Source of the DNA: Petrolisthes cinctipes
Taxonomy: Eukaryota > Arthropoda > Malacostraca > Decapoda > Porcellanidae
DNA: 64,000 bases
Reading direction: 5' to 3'
Assembly: GCA_033782935.1 (NCBI GenBank)
Contig: JAWQEG010000167.1
Span: 1,141,001-1,205,000 of the forward strand
Translations under genes and position numbers: made by a program
Part shown: one piece after another, positions 38,009 through 49,000 of the stretch
Position numbering within the stretch: the first letter of the stretch is position 1
Layout of the letters: each line of letters starts with the position of its first letter
The notes under the pieces: model-generated
What the model saw: only the letters and a program-made list of their open reading frames with translations
What the model was told of the DNA's origin: nothing
The model's database searches: none

Positions 38009-40097
38009 GGGTCCCACTCTGGGCTGCCTCACAGGGTGGTCAGCAGCCTGGCCCACCCACGGCTGGGCAGCAAGGATAATTCGCCAGGGCCTGTCATGGC
38101 CCTGGATTACTGTTCCGGTGAGTAACTGTCATCTTTACTTTCTGACATATGAATTATGCCTAATCCCGTCCTTGGGCTACCGTTAGGTCAAAATCAGATT
38201 TTCCCTTGCGGTCAAAATCTCTGCCTCTCCTGTCATTCACCCCCCAACCACCCCCGGGTCCCTCGGGCCCCGGGGGATTAGGATTAACGGTACTCTCACT
38301 GACACCTGTCTTCTCCCGTTACAGCCACTACGTCTACCTCCTGCCTCAACCAAAGTGTCACTTTCGGTCGTCCCGCATGTGTTAGAAATGCGGGAAAAAG
38401 GGGTAGTGGAGCGGGCGACGGGAAGGGTCTTTCTTTCTCGTTTATTCACGGTCCCCAAAAAGGACCAGGGAAAAACGAGATTGGTGATGGACCTGAGCAA
38501 GCTAAACAAATTCGTGAAAACGTTACATTTCAGGATGGTTTCGGTTGCTCAGGTCCGCACAGTTCTGAGGAAGGGAGACTGGTTAGCATCCCTGGATCTC
38601 AAGGATGCGTACTGGCACGTCCCGATCCACCCCAGGTTTCGCCGCTTTCTGGCCTTCCAGGTGGGGACCGAGACGTTCCAGTTTACCAGGCTCCCTTTCG
38701 GTCTTTCTCTAGCTCCGCTAGTCTTCACAAAACTCGTGAGGGTGGTGGCATCCCGTCTGGCAGAGGCGGGTGTCCCCACCCTCATGTACCTGGACGATTG
38801 GTTGCTTCACGCCCCTTCCAAGGAGCAGGTAGCAAACAACGTCCGGGTAGCGAGGGGAGTGCTAGAGGAAATGGGGTTCCTGTTGAACATCCCCAAGTCC
38901 TCTCTCACCCCCACTCGCAAGCTGTGTTGGCTAGGAATAGAGTGGGACTCTCTTTCGGCCACCCTCTCTCTCGCTCCAGACAACGCCCGCCGGACCCTCC
39001 GCCACGTCCGCCAGGCGCATTTTTCCCGTACTTTCTCTCGCCGCCAGTGGGAATCATTGCTCGGGTCCCTAAATTTCGCGGCCCCTGCAATGCCCCTGGG
39101 ACGATTGAAACACAGGAGGCTGACGCGGGAGGTAAACCTCCACCTGTCCCCCGCACACAGGGACCTTCCCAGGCAAGTGTCCCCCTCTCTCCACCGCCTC
39201 CTTCGCCCCTGGCTACGTCCCGGTGCCCTGCGTCAGCGGGTCCCGTGGGTGTTCCCTCCCCCGGGGATCACGGTGGCGACAGACGCATCGGACGTAGGCT
39301 GGGGATACCAGTCTTGCCTGGGACATCAACGGTGCAGGGGATGGAAGGAAGGGGAAAGGCTACTGCACATCAACGCCCGGGAGTTGATGGTAGCGAAGGA
39401 ATGGCTCAACAGACACCCTCAGTTTGCCAGGATAGGCGTCCGCTTCGATATGGACAACGTTGCGGCCGTGCAGTGCCTACAGAAACAGGGCACCGTACGG
39501 TCGGAAATTCTCCTGTCCCTGTCAGAACAGATTTTCGCAATAGCGGCCAAGAGGGATATTCACCTCTCGGCCCGCTACGTGCCAGGGCGGGAGAACGATT
39601 GGGCGGACGCCCTATCCAGGTTCAGGGGGACGTCAGTCGAGTGGCAACAGCGTCCCCTTGTGTTCGAATCTCTCTGCCTTCGCTATGGGACACCGGAGGT
39701 GGACCTATTCGCCTCCCCATCCACGGCCCTACTCCCTCTGTTCCTGACATTCTCATCCAGAACAGAGGCGGGAGGCCCGGACGCCTTCACGGAGGACTGG
39801 AACAGGTGGGGTCATCTCTACCTCTTCCCACCCCCAGCCACTTCAGTCCTCCTGAAGGCGATCCTCAAGCTGCGCACTTTCAGGGGGAGGGTTCTCCTCA
39901 TAGCCCCCCTCTGGCCAGCACAGCCGTGGTTCGGAGAGTTGTCCCGGTGGTGCCCTAATCCCCTTCAGTTGGGATCGGCGTGCCTCTCCAGCACCCTGTC
40001 TGCACCACTCCAAGCGTCACTGAAACTACACGCTTGGAGTTTCTACGGGGAGTCCTCAGCAAAAGGTTCACTAAGGAGACAGTGGACAAGATGTTGA
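37805..40097 (+). CDS. ORF2: reverse transcriptase, RNase H, methylase-like
   Basis: Exons are 37805-38117 (frame starting at 37806) and 38325-40097. It copies the element RNA into DNA. Visible RT motifs are SLDLKDAYWHVP, with the first catalytic Asp at 38595, FTRLPFGLSLAP, and YLDD at 38787-38798. RNase H follows: TDAS (Asp at 39282), NAREL (Glu at 39381), DMDN (second Asp at 39453) and NDWADALSRF (last Asp at 39606), so all four acidic residues are present. Downstream, VDLFAS at 39699, DAF..DW, FPPP at 39825 and LLIAPLWPAQPWF resemble the Dam-type methylase region of DIRS elements; the catalytic NPPY/DPPY motif appears as FPPP, so activity is doubtful. The region just before the RT (GLSWPWITVP) is typical of this clade and is restored by splicing. 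The frame is fully open. No convincing ATG lies at the start, so ORF2 is probably made as a gag-pol fusion. Confidence 0.9.
37806..38008 (+). other. Dual-coding exon segment (ORF1 tail and ORF2 head)
   Basis: Both the ORF1 frame and the ORF2 frame (one base downstream) are open across these 203 bases. The ORF1 reading is a basic Pro/Arg/Gln tail. The ORF2 reading is a Pro/Ser/Arg-rich linker that leads into the pre-RT region. The C-rich sequence favours proline in both frames. ORF1 ends at TGA 38006-38008 while ORF2 continues to the donor at 38118. Confidence 0.75.
38118..38324 (+). other. Intron of ORF2 (207 bp)
   Basis: Donor GTGAGT at 38118; acceptor CTTCTCCCGTTACAG ending at 38324, with branch-like CACTGAC upstream. 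Splicing joins ITVP to PLRLPP in phase 0. Read-through in the same frame stops shortly after the donor, at 38184-38186. The intron contains two direct copies of GGTCAAAATC and a G/C-rich tract near 38245-38275. Confidence 0.85.
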
Positions 40098-40333
40098 GGG
40101 CTCATCGTCAGTCTTCGGTGCGACAATACGAATCGTGCTGGAAAAGATTCCAGGACTTCTTGCGAAGACACCCCTCCAGGGTCATCTCGGAGGACACAGT
40201 CCTGGAATTCCTCACGTGGCTCGCCGATTCCACCAACAGGGCCCCGGTGACGGTGCTTGCGCATCACGCAGCCCTGTCTGATCCCCTCCTCCTGGGTTTT
40301 AACATTAAGGTTTCGGAGAGGCCTCTCTCTCTC
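39959..40333 (+). pseudogene. ORF3: tyrosine recombinase, N-terminal part only
   Basis: The frame is open from 39959 after a stop and overlaps the end of ORF2 in the minus-1 frame. From about 40040 it reads as the helical core-binding domain of tyrosine recombinases of retrotransposons, including FTKETVDKML, SSVRQYESCWKRFQDFL, EDTVLEFLTWLA and VTVLAHHAALSDPLL. The satellite begins at about 40334, and the frame ends in it at 40337-40339. The catalytic domain with the Arg-His-Arg-Tyr tetrad is entirely absent, so this copy cannot integrate with its own recombinase. ORF2 reads LKLHAW just upstream, and the expected continuation (FLRGVLSKRF) is in the ORF3 frame. The frame break near 40035-40045 may therefore be a one-base mutation rather than a natural overlap. 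Confidence 0.85.
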
Positions 40334-40345
40334 CTCTAACACGGA
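40326..40345. other. Retrotransposon-satellite junction (3' truncation point)
   Basis: The element's CT-rich sequence CTCTCTCTCCTCTAAC passes into satellite CTCTAACACGGAG, with CTCT shared between both sides. The left flank stops after ATATCGATT in block A1 and the right flank resumes near the end of A2. At least about 33 bp of monomer are missing and there is no target-site duplication. This looks like a deletion joint, not a natural element end. Confidence 0.8.
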
Positions 40346-40812
40346 GTATGCACGTACAGATCGCTTCTGGGACCCAAAAATATTGAATTTTCGGGTGTTT
40401 TGAGCCTGAATTTGAGATATAAACTGGTACAGAAGTTGCATGCACATATCGACTTTGGGCACCTAAAATATCGATTTTTAGCATGTTTTGGGTCTGTATT
40501 TCAAAAATACTCTAACACGGAGTAGACATTTACAGATCGCTTTTGGGACCCAAAAATATCGAATTTATGGGTGTTTTGAGCCTGAATTTGAGATATAAAC
40601 GGGTACAGAGGATGCATGCACATATTGACTTTGGACACTTAAAATATCGATTTTTAGCATGTTTTGAGCATATATTTTGAAAACATTCTACACGGACTAT
40701 GCATGTACAGATCGCTTAAGGGACCCAAAAATATCGAATTTTCGGTGTTTTGAGCCTGAATTTGAGATATAAACGGGTACACAAGATGCATGCACATATC
40801 GACTTTTTGCAC

Positions 40813-42217
40813 CTAAAATATCGATTTTGAGCATGTCTTGGGTTTGTATCTTAAAAAATTCTAGCAAGGAGTAGGCATGTACAGATCGCTTCTGGGACCC
40901 AAAAATATCGAATTTTCGTGTGTTTTGAACCTGAATTTGGGATATAGACGGATACAGAAGATGCAGGCACATATCGACTTTGGGCACCTAAAATATCGAT
41001 TTTGAGCATGTTTTGGGCCTGTATCTTGAAAATACTCTAACACGGAGTAGGCATGTAAAGATGGCTTCGGGGACCCAAAAATATCGAATTTTCGGGTGTT
41101 TTGAGCCTGAATTTGAGATATAAACGGGTAAAGAAGATGCATGCACATATCGACTTTGGGCACCTAAAATATAGATTTTCAGCATGTTTTGGGCCTGTAT
41201 TTTGAAAATACTATAGCACGGTGTAGACATGTACAGATCGCTTCAGGGACACAAAAATATCGATTTTTTGGAAGTTTTGAGCCTGAATTTGAGATATAAA
41301 CGGGTACAGAAGATGCATGCACATATCGACTTTGGCACCCAAAATATCGAATTTCAGTATGTTTTCGGCGTATAATTTGAAAATATTCTAGCACTGAGTA
41401 GGCATGTACAGATCGCTTCTGGGACCCAAAAATATCGAATTTTAGGGGGTTTTGAGCCAGTATTTGGGATATAACCGGGTACAGAGGATGCATGCACATA
41501 TCGACTTTTTGCACCTAAAATATCGATTTTGAGCATGTTTTGGGTCTGTATCTAGAAAAAATTCTAGCAAGGAGTAGGCATGTACATATTGCTTCTGGGA
41601 CCCAAAAATACCGAATTTTCTAGTGTTTTGAACCTGAATTTGGGTAATAGACGGGTACAGAAGATACATAAACATATTGACTTTGGCACCTAAAATATAG
41701 ATTTTGAGCATGTTTTGGGCCTGTATTAAGAAAATACATTAACACGGAGTAGGCATGTACAGATCGTTTCTGGGACCCAAAAATTTTGAATTTTCTGGTG
41801 TTTTGAACCTGAATTAGGGATATACACGTGTACAGAATATGCATACACATTTTGACTTTGGGCACATAAAATATCGATTTTAAGCATGTTTTGGCCCTGT
41901 ATTTTAAAAACACTCTAACACGGAGTGTGCACATACATATCGCTTCTGGGACCCAAAAATATTGAATTTTCTGGTGTTTTGAGCATGAATTTGAGATATA
42001 AACGGGTTCAGATGATGAATGCACATATCGACTTTGGGCACCTAAAATTTCGATTTTTAGCATGTTTTGGGCCTGTATTTTAAAAATACTCTAACACGGA
42101 GTAGACATGTACAGATCGCTTTTGGGACCCAAATATATCGAATTTTCGGGTGTTTTGAGCCTGAATTTGAGATATAAACGGGTACAGATGATGAATGCAC
42201 ATATCGACTTTGGGCAC
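40813..42217. repeat. 8-monomer (1405-bp) duplication, copy 1
   Basis: Matches 42218-43040 at an offset of 1405 bp, starting at the GAGCATGTCTTGGGTTTG monomer. Shared variants include AATTTTCGTGTGTTTTG, GATGCAGGCAC, GTAAAGATGGCTTCGGGG and CCAAAATATCGAATTT. The match continues past the one-monomer difference at about 41635-41811 with a 7-monomer offset (1229 bp). Confidence 0.8.
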
Positions 42218-43040
42218 CTAAAATATCGATTTTGAGCATGTCTTGGGTTTGTATCTTAAAAAATTCTAGCAAGGAGTAGGCATGTACAGATCGCATCTGG
42301 GAACCAAAAATATCGAATTTTCGTGTGTTTTGAACCTGAATTTGGGATATAGACGGATACAGAAGATGCAGGCACATATCGACTTTGGGCACCTAAAATA
42401 TCGATTTTGAGCATGTTTTGGGCCTGTATCTTGAAAATACTCTAACACGGAGTAGGCATGTAAAGATGGCTTCGGGGACCCAAAAATATCGAATTTTCGG
42501 GTGTTTTGAACCTGAATTTGAGATATAAACGGGTAAAGAAGATGCATGCACATATCGACTTTGGGCACCTAAAATATAGATTTTCAGCATGTTTTGGGCC
42601 TGTATTTTGAAAATACTATAGCACGGTGTAGACATGTACAGATCGCTTCAGGGACACAAAAATATCGATTTTTTGGATGTTTTGAGCCTCAATTTGAGAT
42701 ATAAACGGGTACAGAAGATACATGCACATATCGACTTTGGCACCCAAAATATCGAATTTGAGTATGTTTTCGGCGTATAATTTGAAAATATTCTAGCACT
42801 GAGTAGGCATGTACAGATCGCTTTTGGGACCCAAAAATATCGAATTTTAGGGGGTTTTGAGCCAGTATTTGGGATATAACCGGGTACAGAGGATGCATGC
42901 ACATATCGACTTTTTGCACCTAAAATATCGATTTTGAGCATGTTTTGGGTCTGTATCTAGAAAAAATTCTAGCAAGGAGTAGGCATGTACAGATTGCTTC
43001 TGGGACCCAAAAATACCGAATTTTCTGGTGTTTTGAACCT
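42218..43040. repeat. 8-monomer duplication, copy 2 (partial)
   Basis: Second copy of 40813-41635. Near 43040 it switches from a GAATTTGGGTAATAG-type to a GAATTAGGGATATACACG-type monomer, so it lacks one monomer that copy 1 retains. Confidence 0.8.
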
Positions 43041-46000
43041 GAATTAGGGATATACACGTGTACAGAATATGCATACACATTTTGACTTTGGGCACATAAA
43101 ATATCGATTTTCAGCATGTTTTGGCCCTGTATTTTAAAAACACTCTAACACGGAGTGTGCACGTACATATCGCTTCTGGGACCCAAAAATATTGAATTTT
43201 CGGGTGTTTTGAAACTAAATTTGAGATATAAACGGATACAGAAGATGCATGCACATATCGACTTTTTGCACTTAAAATATCGATTTTGAGCATGTTTTGG
43301 GTATGTATCTTCAAAACATTCTAGCAAGGAGTAGGCATGTACAGATCGCTTTTGGGACCCAAAAATATCGAATTTTCTGGTGTTTTGAACTTGAATTAGG
43401 GATATACACGTGTACAGAAGATGCATACACATACTGACTTTGGGCACATAAAATATCGATTTTCAGCATGTTTTGGGCCTGTATTTTAAAAACACTCTAA
43501 CTCGGAGTAGTCATGTACAGATCGCTTTTGGGACACAAAAATATCGATTTGTTGGGTGTTTTGAGCCTGAATTTGAGATATAAACGGGTACAGAAGATGC
43601 ATGCACATATCGACTTTGGCACCCAAAATATTAGATTTTCAGCATGTTTTGGGCCTGTATTTTGAAAATACATTAACACGGAATAGGCATGTACAGATCG
43701 CTTCTAGGACCCAAAAATATAGAATTTTCGAGTGTTTTAAACCTGAATTTGGGATATAGACGGGTACAGAAGATGCATACACATATTGACTTTGGGCAGC
43801 TAAAATATCGATTTTCAGCATGTTTTAGGCCTGTACTTTGAAAATACTCTAACACTGAGTAGACACGTACAGATCGCTTCTGGAACCCAAATAAATCGAA
43901 TTTTAGGGTGTTCTGAGCCTGAATTTGAGATATGAACGGGTACAGAAGATGCATGCTCATATCGACTTTGGCACCCAAAATATCGATTTTTAGTATGTTT
44001 TGGGCGTATAATTTGAAAATATTCTAGCACTGAGTAGGCATGTACAGATCGCTTCTGGGACCCAAAAATATGGAATTTTCGAGGGTTTTGAACCTGAATT
44101 TGGGATATAACCGGGTACAGAGGATGCTTGCACATATCGACTTTTTGCACCTAAAATATCGATTTTGAGCATGTTTTGGGTCTGTATCTTGAAAAAATTC
44201 TAGCAAGGAGTAGGCATGTACAGATCGCTTCTGGGACACAAAAATACCGAATTTTCTGGTGTTTTGAACCTGAATTTGGGATATAGACGGGTACAGAAGA
44301 TGCATACACATATTGACTTTGGGCAATTATATATAGATTTTCAGCATGTTTTGGGCCTGTATTTTGAAAATACATTAACACGGAGTAGGCATGTACAGAT
44401 CGCTTCGGGGACCCAAAAATATCGAATTTTCGGGTGTTTTGAGTCTGAATTTGAGATATAAACGGGTACAGAAGATGCATGCACATATCGACTATGGGCA
44501 CCCAAAATATCGATTTTGAGCATGTTTTGGGCCTGTATTTTTAAAATACTCTAACACTGAGTAGACACGTACAGATAGCTTCTGTAACCAAAATAAATCG
44601 AATTTTAGGGTGTTCTGAGCCTGAATTTGAGATATGAACGGGTACAGAAGATGCATGCACATATCGACTTTGGGCAACTAAAATATCGATTTTGAGCATG
44701 TTTTGGGCCTGTATTTTGAAAATACTATAGCACGGTGTAGACATGTACAGATCGCTTCTGGGACTCAAAAATATCGATTTTTTGGGTGTTTTGAGCCTGA
44801 ATTTGAGATATAAACGGGTACAGAAGATGCATGCACATATCGACTTTTTACACCTAAAATATCGATTTTTAACATGTTTTGGGCCTGTATTTTGAAAATA
44901 TTCTAACACGGAGTAGGCATGTACAGATCGCTTCTGGGACACAAAAATATCGATTTTTTGGGTGTTTTGAGCCTGAATTTGAGATATAAACGGGTACAGA
45001 TGATGAATGCACATATCGACTTTGGTCACCTAAAATTTCGATTTTTAGCATGTTTTGGGCCTGTATTTTAAAAATACTCTAACACGGAGTAGACATGTAC
45101 AGATCGCTTTTGGGACCCAAAAATATCGAATTTTCGGGTGTTTTGAGCCTGAATTTGAGATATAAACGGGTACAGAAGATGCATGCACATATTGACTTTG
45201 GACACCTAAAATAACGATTTATAGCATGTTTTTAACGTGTATTTTAAAAACATTCTAGCACTGAGTAGGCATGTGGAGATTGCTTCTGGGACCCAAAAAT
45301 ATCGAATTTTCGGAGTTTTGAGCCTGAATTTGAGATATAAAAGGGTACAGAAGATGCATGCACATATCGACTTTTTGCACTTAAAATATCGATTTTGAGC
45401 ATGTTTTGGGTCTGTATTTTGAAAACTTTCTAGCAAGGAGTAGGCATGTACAGATCGCTTTTGGGACCCAAAAATATCGAATTTTCTGGTGTTTTGAACT
45501 TGAATTAGGGATATACACGTGCACAGAAGATGCATACACATATCGACTTTGGGCACATAAAATATCGATTTTCACCATGTTTTGGGCCTGTATTTTAAAA
45601 ACTCTCTAACACGGAGTATGCACGTACATATCGCTTCTGGGACCCAAAAATATTGAATTTTCGGGTGTTTTGAGCCTGAATTTGAGATATAAACCGGTAC
45701 AGAAGATGCATGCACATATCGACTTTGGCACCCAAAATATCGATTTTTAGTATGTTTTTGGCGTATAATTAGAAAATATTCTAGCACTGAGTAGGCATGT
45801 ACAGATCGCTTCTGGGACCCAAAAATACCGAATTTTCTGGTGTTTTGAACCTGAATTTGGGATATAGACGGGTACAGAAGATGAATACACATATTGACTT
45901 TGGGCACCTAATATATAGATTTTCAGCATGTTTTGAGCCTGTATTTTGAAAATACATTAACACGGAGTAGGCATGTACAGATCGCTTCTAGGACCCAAAA

Positions 46001-49000
46001 ATATAGAATTTTCGAGTGTTTTGAAACTGAATTTGGGATATAGACAGGTACTGAAGATGCATACACATATTGACTTTGGGCAGCTAAAATATCGATTTTT
46101 AGCATGTTTTAGGCCTGTACTTTGAAAAAACTCTAACACGGAGTATGCATGTACACATTGTTTTGGGGGCCAAAAAATATCGAATATTCGGGTGTTTTGA
46201 GTCTGAATTTGAGATATAAACGGGTACAGAAGATGCATGCACATATCGACTTTGGGCATCCAAAATATCGATTTTGAGCATATTTTGGGCCTGTATTTTT
46301 AAAATACTCTAATACTGAGTAGACACGTATAGATCGCTTCTGGAACCCAAATAAATCGAATTTTAGGGTGTTCTGAGCCTGAATTTGAGATATGAACTGG
46401 TACAGAAGATGCATGCACATATCGACTTTTTGCACTTAAAATATCGATTTTGAGCATGTTTTTGGTCTGTATCTTGAAAACATTCTAGCAAGGAGTAGGC
46501 ATGTACAGATCGCTTTTGGGACCCAAAAATATCGAATTTTCGGGTGTTTTGAACTTGAATTAGGGATATACACGTGTACAGAAGATGCTTACACATATTG
46601 ACTTTGGGCACATAAAATATCGATTTTCAGCATGTTTTGAGCCTGTATTTTAAAAACACTCTAACACGGAGTATGCACGTACAGATCGCTTCTGGGACCC
46701 AAAAATATGGAATTTTCGGGTGTTTTGAGCCTGAATTTGAGATATAAACGGGTACAGAAGATGCATGCACATATCGACTTTGGGCACCTAATATATAGAT
46801 TTTCAGCATGTTATGGGCCTGTATTTTGAAAATACATTAACACGGAGTAGGCATGTACAGATCGCTTCGGGGACCCAAAAATATCGAATTTTCGGCTATT
46901 TTGAGCCTGAATTTGAGATATAAACGGGTACAGAAGATGCATGCACATTTCGACTTTTTGCACCTAAAATATCGATTTTGAGCATGTTTTGGGTCTGTAT
47001 CTTGAAAACATTGTAGCTAGAAGTAAGCATGTACAGATTGCTTCTTGGACCCAAAAATATCGAATTTTCGAGTGTTTTGAACCTGAATTTGGGATATAGA
47101 CGGGTACAAAAGATACATACACATATTGACTTTGGGTAGCTAAAATATCGATTTTCAGCATGTGATAGACCTGTATTTTGAAAATACTCTAACACGGACC
47201 ATGCATGTACACATTGCTTTTGGAACACAAAAATATTGAATATTCGGGTGTTTTGAGTCTGAATTTGAGATATAAACGGGTACAGAAGATGCATGCACAT
47301 ATCGACTTTGGGCACCCAAAATATCGATTTTGAGCATGTTTTGGGCCTGTATTTTTAAAATACTCTAACACTGAGTAGACACGTACAGATCGCTTCTGGA
47401 ACCCAAAAATATTGAATTTTAGGGTGTTCTGAGCCTGAATTTGAGATATAAACGGGTACAGAAGATGCATGCACATATCGACTTTTTGCACTTAAAATAT
47501 CGATTTTGAGCATGTTTTGGGTCTGTATCTTCAAAACATTCTAGCAAGGAGTAGGCATGTACAGATCGATTTTGGGACCCAAAAATATCGAATTTTCTGG
47601 TGTTTTGAACTTGAATTAGGGATATACACGTGTACAGAAGATGCATACACATATTGACTTTGGGCACATAAAATATCGATTTTCAGCATGTTTTGGGCCT
47701 GTATTTTAAAAACACTCTAACTCGGAGTAGACATGTACAGATCGCTTTTGGGACACAAAAATATCGATTTGTTGGGTGTTTTGAGCCTGAATTTGAGATA
47801 TAAACGGGTACAGAAGATGCATGCACATATCGACTTTGGCACCCAAAATATCGATTTTTAGTATGTTTTCGGCGTATAATTTGAAAATATTCTAGCACTG
47901 AGTAGGCATGTACAGATCGCTTCTGGGACCCAAAAATACCGAATTTTTTGGTGTTTTGAGCCTGAATTTGAGATATAAACGGGTACAGAAGATGCATGCA
48001 CATATCGACTTTTTGCACCTAAAATATCGATTTTTAACATGTTTTGGGCCTGTATTTTGAAAATATTCTAACACGGAGTAGGAATGTACAGATTGCTTCT
48101 GGGACACAAAAATATCGATTTTTTGGGTGTTTTGAGCCTGAATTTGAGATATAAACGGGTACAGATGATGAATGCACATATCGACTTTGGGCACCTAAAA
48201 TTTCGATTTTTAGCATGTTTTGGGCCTGTATTTTAAAAATACTCCAACACGGAGTAGACATGTACAGATTGCTTTTGGGACCCAAAAATATCGAATTTTC
48301 GGGTGTTTTGAGCCTGAATTTGAGATATAAACGGGTACAGAAGATGCATGCACATATTGACTTTGGACACCTAAAATATCGATTTATAACATGTTTTTAG
48401 CCTGTATTTTTAAAATATTCTTAGCACTGAGTAGGCATGTGGAGATTGCTTCTGGGACCCCAAAATATCGAATTTACGGAGTTTTGAGCCTGAATTTGAG
48501 ATATAAACGGGTCCAGAAGATGCATGCACATATCGACTTTTTGCACTTATAATATCGATTTTGAGCATGTTTTGGGTCTGTATCTTGAAAACATTCTAGC
48601 AAGGAGTAGGCATGTACAGATCGCTTCTGGGAACCAAAAATATCGAATTTTCTGGTGTTTTGAACTTGAATTAGGATATACACGTGTACAGAAGATGCAT
48701 ACACATATTGACTTTGGGCACATAAAATATCGATTTTCACCATGTTTTGGGTCTGTATTTTAAAAATACTCTAACACGGAGTATACACGTAAAGATCGCT
48801 TCTGGGACCCAAAAATATTGAATTTTCGGGTGTTTTGAGCCTGAATTTGAGATATAAACCGGTACAGAAGATGCATGCAGATATCGACTTTGGGCACCTA
48901 AAATATCGATTTTTAGCATGTTTTGGGCCTGTATTTTGAAAATACTCTAACTCAGAGTAGACATGTACAGATCGCTTTTGGGACACAAAAATATCGATTT

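Larger units (their letters stand above)
34617..40333 (+). mobile_element. DIRS/Ngaro-type retrotransposon, 3'-truncated
   Basis: A GC-rich segment of about 5.7 kb interrupts the AT-rich satellite. It encodes, in order, a gag-like protein, reverse transcriptase with YLDD, RNase H, a Dam-methylase-like region and the N-terminal part of a tyrosine recombinase. No integrase, aspartic protease or long terminal repeat is visible, and there is no target-site duplication. These traits define the tyrosine-recombinase retrotransposons. The methylase-like region favours DIRS over Ngaro, but I would not fix the family without a tree. Four phase-consistent introns total 798 bp. ORF1 and ORF2 have no stops or frameshifts, so the insertion looks young. 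The 3' end is missing: satellite resumes inside the recombinase ORF, so the catalytic domain and 3' terminal repeats are absent. The left boundary is set where the monomer pattern stops after ATATCGATT. Confidence 0.92.

Noticed and set aside
38798..39958. A 386-codon plus-strand frame overlapping the reverse transcriptase
   Set aside because: It lies wholly over the RT/RNase H domains in another frame, is Pro/Arg/Gly-rich as expected from GC-rich shadow translation, and has no recognisable domain.
40055..40075. A programmed minus-1 frameshift site at the A-run in the ORF2/ORF3 overlap
   Set aside because: In the ORF2 frame the run reads GCA AAA GGT, which is not a canonical X XXY YYZ heptamer, and I see no clear downstream pseudoknot.
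34617..40333. LTR retrotransposon or LINE identity
   Set aside because: No integrase, aspartic protease, endonuclease, LTRs, poly(A) tail or target-site duplication; the recombinase core-binding domain and the RT/RNase H type point to the DIRS/Ngaro group.
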